The notes under the pieces: model-generated
The model's input: only the letters and a program-made list of their open reading frames with translations
Database searches by the model: none
What the model was told of the DNA's origin: nothing
Part shown: positions 58,664-64,000 of the stretch, in pieces
How positions within the stretch are numbered: the first letter of the stretch is position 1
How the letters are laid out: every line of letters starts with the position of its first letter
Made by a program: the position numbers and the translations under genes
NCBI GenBank assembly: GCA_007449985.2
Contig: VIIQ02000574.1
Location: forward strand, 124,001 to 188,000
Reading direction: 5' to 3'
Length of the DNA stretch: 64,000 nt
From: Desmodesmus armatus
Lineage: Eukaryota > Chlorophyta > Chlorophyceae > Sphaeropleales > Scenedesmaceae

Positions 58664-61600
58664 ATGCAGCCTGCAGGTGGGTATCCTTTGTAGCCGTTCA
58701 AGAGGTGCAGAAGGGACAGCTGCATCGGAGTAGATTGCTTATGCAATACGAAACCTCAACAGCACCCTTGGCTGGAGACCGTGGGGCTGGCTGGCCAAGG
58801 AGCTCAGTAACCAACAGAAACTGCTGTGTGTGCCGAGGCCCCCTGAGCACCCTTGTGCATCTCTGCAGTCAAGGGATGCTGCTGACAGGCTTGGAATTCA
58901 CAACTTATCAACGTGCATTAGTGCTTCAATCTCATGGAAGTTCTCTTGGCAGCATCACCTGTACTTCACAATGTGCTGTCCCTGCATCCTGTCCTCCTCT
59001 GCACTTGCTGCTGCTGTTGTCGTGACAAATTCCTTTCATCGTTGTGTGCTGTCCAAATCGCAGGGCAGTATGGTATGCAGCCGGGCAGCATGACAGCTAT
59101 GGCAAACGGGCCCCCAAGTGGGGGCATGATGCGCCCACCAGGGCCGATGGGGGCTCCCCCAGGGCCCCCGGGCATGCCTGGCATGCCTGCGGCCCCAGGC
59201 TATGGCGCTCAGCAAGCTGCAGCAGGGATGCAGCAGATGTCCCTGGGCGGACCACCAGGACCACCAGGAGTACCTGTAGGTGGCAGGGTTCCACTGCGTT
59301 CCCAGCAGTGCAGGCATAGTGTGCTGGCCTGTTGCTTGCACATCATTCCACACATGTGCATGAGCGTGCCCAGGCAGAGAGCATATAGCCGTGGGCTTTG
59401 TGACCAGGGTGGCGTGTACGTTGATAGTGCGCTGTTAGCAGCACTTGACCTTTATTGTCGTCACATAGTGTCATCACAACAGAACATGTCTGCATGTGCT
59501 GCAGGGTGGCATGTCAGGGCCCCCACCACCTGCAGCGGGCATGGGTGGGCCTGGTTCAGGGGGCCCTAGGCCTGCAGGCAGCTTTGGTGGGCCACCGCGG
59601 CCTATGCCCATGGGACCACCGTCAGGTGGTGTGCCTGGAGGTGAGACTGTGATCGGCAGAGATGGCAGCAGGCATGGCCTGTTTTTTTGCGTCGCATGTG
59701 GTCCCGCCACTTGGGTTTTTGAGTGTGTTTGCCGGGGGGATGTGCGGTTGTCCTGTCCAGCCAGCAGCCATGCACCTCTCAAGCTACCTGGGTGCAGCTG
59801 CTGTCCTCTGCTGGGCTTGGCGACAGCAGTTGCACACTTGGGGCATGGCGATCAGCAGCAACACTTGCAGTTGTGAGCTGTTGGCACAAGCAGGGGAACA
59901 CCAGCATGTCGCTAGGCGGCCCCTCACCCACTCTCTGTCACTCTTGCTTCTGTGCAGCAGCGACTGAGTAGTGAATGCAACACTGTCATGCATTGCGTCA
60001 TCCTCCCTGCTGCTCGTGCAGGCCCCCCAGGAGGGTTCCCCAGGGGCCCAGTGCCAGGCGGCCCACCAGGTCCACCCAGTGGAGGTGGCATGCCGGGCAT
60101 GAGGCCACCAGCAGCAGGTGAGGACGGAGTGGGGAAGCACCCATCACAGCAGCGAACATGAGCAAGCAGTTGCAGTTACTTGTGCAGATTTCAGTGCCGT
60201 GCCTGTCTGGTCTGGCCACAGACGCCCGTTTGCTGCTTGAGGGCGCAAGAGGCGTAAGCGCAGAGGCAAGAAACAGCAGTGCAGTGCAGTGCTAGATGCT
60301 GCAACAGTTTAAGTTGTCAACCACCTGGCCTGGTGGAGTTTGACTGCCAGCACTCTCGTGCCGGGTGACTGTGCTGACTCCAGCTGCTTGTAACATTTGG
60401 CGTCCCTTTCCTGCAGGCATGCCAGGTGGCCCCGGCCCATGGGCGCCCCACAAGCGAACGGTGGCCCGCCCCCAGCCATGCAGCAGCCGCAGGCAGGCAT
60501 GCAGCCAGCACAGGCCATGCAGCAGCAGCAGCCAGCAGTCCAGCAGCCGCAGATGGCGGCCATGCCTAGTGCAATGCCAGGGGCTGGCTTCGGGCCCATG
60601 GGTGCGCCAGGTATGGGCATGCGGCCCCCAGGTGGCCCCATGGGGCCTGCTGCTGGTGGGCCCATGGGGGGACCAATGGGTGGTGCACCCCCAGGGCCTG
60701 GAGGTTCTATGGGTGGGCCCATGCCTGGAGGGGCCAGGCCAGCCATGCCAGGGTTCATGCCTGCAGGGCCCCCTGGTGGGCCCCGGCCTATGGGACCAGG
60801 GATGGGAGGCCCAGGAGGTGAGTATTGTGGACATGCTGTCCTGCATGCGTGGAGGTGGGGCACGCTGGCTGTGGTTACAGCTGCATCCATGGCGGTGGTG
60901 CACGCTGGCTGTGGTCACAGTTGCAGCACGGAAAGGGGAACGCAGCAGTGCTGTGCACGTTACTACGTGTTGGGCTGGATTGGATTCACCTAACGCAGCA
61001 GCTGCCTTGCAAGTTGGCATTTATTGTGCCACTTATATTGTTCTGCAATGCAAGTGCCGCACGTCATTGCATTGTGCTGCAGGCCCCCCAGGTCCTGCCA
61101 GTGGTCCCCCTGTGCCAGGTGCCCCTGGCGGCTTTGGAGCACCCCCAGGCCCACCCGGCATGATGGCAGCAGCAGGCCCAGCACAAGGGTATGCAGCACC
61201 TCCTGGCCCTCCAGGCATGGGTGGCCCCCTGGCCCCCCGGGTATGATGCGGCCGCAGATGGCAGGGCCACCAGGAGGCTTTGGCGGGCCCCCAGGGCCCC
61301 CAGGCATGCAGGGGCCCCCTCCTCCTGGCATGCCGGGATCTGCTGGGCCTCCCTCCAGGCAGGCGATGACGTCAGGGCGCATTGACCCAACGCAGATTCC
61401 CGGGTGGTGCAGCCTAACCAGGAGACACAGGTGTGTGGTGGAGGGTATTGCTACGCTGGAAGGTTGTGCCTGCAAAGTTCAGCGAGTGGCCGCCTACAGT
61501 TCCAGCAGCTGCCAGCAGCCGAGTCGACTATGCTGATGGTTGCTGTCAGTCAGCAGGCCCTGCTGCTGGCACAACTGTGTGTTAAACACATGAGTTACAA

Positions 61601-64000
61601 CCATGTGTGTGATGCTAGACACCGCCACAAGCACAGCCATGCAATGCAGACTCGCCTGTGCTGGTTGACCAGGATGGCGCCCGCCCCTCATGTTGTGCGT
61701 GGGGCAGTCCGCGAGTGAGCATGCTACCACATGCTGTCGTCTGCATGGCTGCTTCTGCGTGGCTGATGCTGCTCCTGCAGGTGTTTGAGACTCGCGTCAA
61801 CGGGGCCCACGTGCACCCGCCCAGCAGTCTGAGCCGCTTCATCGTGCGGGACAGGGGCAACGCCAGCCCTAGGCTGCTGCGCAGCACGCTGAACGCAGTG
61901 CCGGTCAGCACAGACATGCTGAACAACTCGGGCATGCAGTTTGCGCTGTCAGTGCAGCCCCTGGCACAGCCAGACCCTGAGGACGACCCTGTAGTGGTAA
62001 GTGCAGGGTTTGAGTGCTGGTGGCATGACGAGCCGCAGCTGCAGCTTCCTGGGACAGTGTGTGCGCAGGTCCCGTCACAGCTTGCGCACTGGTGGCAAGA
62101 CACAGGCAGCAGTCGGACTGAGGATCGTTGACAGCTGAGGCAGACCCTGCGGTTGAAGTCCCAAATGCTGTTGGGCGCTGCCACATTTGAAGTCCAGCCA
62201 GCGGCTCTGTGTGCAAAGCTTCAACCTCGCTTTCTGCCTTATCACATGTTCAGCGTCATGGTCCACAGAGTGCCCTGCCGCGCTGTACTGCTGGAGTGTA
62301 CTGCTCAAGTGTCATCCTACAAGTGTTCACGACTCAAGGGGTTTGCCTTCAGCCCCGTCCGTGCGTGGTGTGGCACTAGCATGAAAGCCTTGCACAACAC
62401 CACACTGGTGTGCCGCTGTTTTGCACAGGTTGTGGACCTGGGTGAGCTGGGCCCGGTGCGCTGTGGGCGCTGCAAGGCCTACATGAACCCCTACATGCGC
62501 TGGACAGACGGTGGCAAGACGTTTGTGTGCAACTTCTGTGGCCAGGCCAACCCCTGCCCTGACGTCTACTTCAACTACCTGGGCCCAGACAACAGGTGCG
62601 GCATGTGCACACATCATGGTGTGAGCTGACAATCCCGGCTGACAATGCCATGCCATGCTTTGCTGCCAGCACAGCGCAGCACTGCATCACACTGGCATGT
62701 GTGACATGCAGGAGTGAGGGTTTGCTCATGTGCGCTGTGGATTGTGCCACAATTAGTAACCACTCCTGCGCTTGTTGCTGGTGCTGGGTGTTGACGGTGC
62801 TGCTGTGCAGGCGTCGTGACGCGTATGAGCGTGCTGAGCTGAGCTGTGGCACCTACGAGATTGTGGCCACCAAGGAGTACATGGTGCGGGCACCTCAGCC
62901 CGTCATCCACGTGTTCTGCATCGACGTCAGCCAGCCAGCTGTGGCCAGCGGTGCCACAGCGGCCACCTGCCAGTGCATTGAGCAGGTGCTGGACTCGTTG
63001 CAAGGTGAGCCTGCCGTGCTTGTCCCCATCGGCAACAGTGGCGGAGGCTTCAGGAGCTTTCGTCAATGATGTGCTCAGCAGTGTGTGCAGCTGGTGCCTG
63101 TTGATTGTGCTGTCTATTGCTGTAAGGTGTTGGGGCTGTTACTGAGCTAGAGCTGCAGAATGTTACGCGTCATGATCTGATGCGCAGGGTGGTAAGGCTT
63201 TGGCTACTGCCTGCCTGGCCCTTGAGGGTCTGAGGGTCGAGGCAGAGACCCGTGTTGTGTTGTGAACCTGTCATAGCGTGGTCAACACTGCAGACACAGG
63301 GAGTGCAGTTAGCCAATGCATCAACCATCCAAAGTTGCGACAGTCCGAAGTGCGTGTTGGCGTGTGATGTTTGTGTCGTGCAGGTGGCAACCAGACGCTG
63401 GTGGGTGTTGTCACCTATGACTCCAGCGTGCACTTCTACAACGTCAGCAAGGGCCAGGCTGTCGCGCAGATGCTGGTGATGGCGGACACGTCGGACGTGT
63501 ACGCGCCCATGTCTAGCAACCTGCTGGCCAAGCTATCGGAATCACGCGAGCAGCTGGCAGAGCTGCTGAGCAGCATCCCGGGCATGTTTGCAGCAGCGCA
63601 GGGGCCGGAGGCCTGCGGCACGGCAGCTATCGAGGTGGGTACTGTGCTGCCTGCAGGCACCACAGCTGCTGCAGCATGTAATCCAGCCTTGGCAAGTCAC
63701 TCATGCCCCCTGCACAGTGAAAAAACCCTGGTTCATATGCGATATGGGGCCAACGTGAGCAGCTACTGTTGTCGGCCAGCGGCACTGTGAAGGGTGGCGC
63801 TATTGCCACTTGGGGACCACCGTGCCAGCTTCAGTAAACGCTGCTGGCATCCTGCGCCTGGCCGCACGTGGCATTGGGTTGTGGTCTGCGGATGCCTTGT
63901 GATGGTGCGCAGTGGCTGAGGTTCCGCAACAACCTTATGGATGGATCTTTGCATGCCTGTCATCACCTGCAGGCGTGTGTGGAGCTGCTGAAGCCGACGG
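58664..64000 (+). CDS. SEC24: COPII coat protein SEC24 (3' partial)
   Basis: SEC24 is the cargo-binding subunit of the COPII coat at ER exit sites. Exons: 58664-58676, 59064-59275, 59505-59640, 60022-60117, 60417-60817, 61083-61430, 61781-61996, 62429-62595, 62811-63004, 63384-63634, 63973 to the window end. The N-terminal part is Pro/Gly/Met-rich (residue 1 from a 13-nt exon, MQPAGQYG), as in all SEC24 proteins. Then come RIDPTQIP, FETRVNG, and the zinc finger CGRC-x17-CNFC. The trunk blocks TYEIVATKEYMVRAPQP, HVFCIDVS, LVGVVTYDSSVHFYN and ESREQLAELLSSIPGMF follow, and the visible end ACVELLKPT leads into the next trunk strand. Three C-runs (about 60430, 61225, 61399) each appear one C short; the surrounding phases fit only if so. 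A 40-bp tandem repeat sits in the intron after 60817. Confidence 0.9.
63292..63355. repeat. Dispersed intronic repeat, copy in SEC24
   Basis: Partner of 46773-46836; see that entry. Lies 28 nt before the acceptor of the exon at 63384. Confidence 0.7.

Overview
This window looks like nuclear DNA of a green alga (Chlorophyta). The genes are split by many short GT-AG introns and the coding sequence is GC-rich with long CAG/GCA tracts. The gene set is plant-like: a LIG6-type nuclease-ligase fusion, a Deg protease with a plastid/lumen leader, and plant-style PP2C and SEC24 genes. Several 3' regions carry TGTAA, the usual chlorophyte poly(A) signal. All gene models were built by hand from splice sites, phase continuity and remembered family motifs; no database search was run.

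Layout. 0-3 kb: two tandem copies of a tiny cysteine-rich protein gene; the complete copy starts Met-Gly-Cys. 4-7.7 kb: a divergent pair, a DTWD1-type tRNA aminocarboxypropyltransferase (-) and an intronless DPH6-type diphthine-ammonia ligase (+). 8.4-9.2 kb: a secreted Gly-rich protein. 10.1-12 kb: a membrane-anchored cupin. 12.3-15.7 kb: an organelle-type PP2C. 16.3-17.9 kb: a six-exon MIF homologue. 18.7-30.5 kb (-): a 13-exon LIG6 homologue with large G-rich intron repeats. 31.3-32.6 kb (-): an unrecognised protein. 33.6-40.7 kb: a Q/P/R-rich GYF-domain protein. About 42.8 kb (-): a fragment of a probable RING-variant protein. 43.5-48.3 kb: a 12-exon Deg protease. 48.9-52.1 kb: an EF-hand protein like PP2A regulatory subunit B''. 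54.6-58.2 kb (-): a short-chain dehydrogenase. 58.7-64 kb: SEC24, cut by the window end.

There is no operon logic. Two neighbours both modify the translation machinery (DTWD1 and DPH6) and share a 288-bp divergent promoter. Three genes (LIG6, GYF, SEC24) need one-base corrections, mostly at C/G runs, to stay in frame, while the other models are intact. This suggests consensus errors more than gene decay.

Most unusual signals: the tandem Cys-rich microprotein family; a 23-nt core found at two loci, each time between locus-specific direct repeats with a 46-nt period; an ~87-nt-arm hairpin inside an intron of the B''-like gene; a 64-nt sequence shared by a Deg and a SEC24 intron, both near the 3' splice site; and two adjacent perfect 18-bp palindromes.
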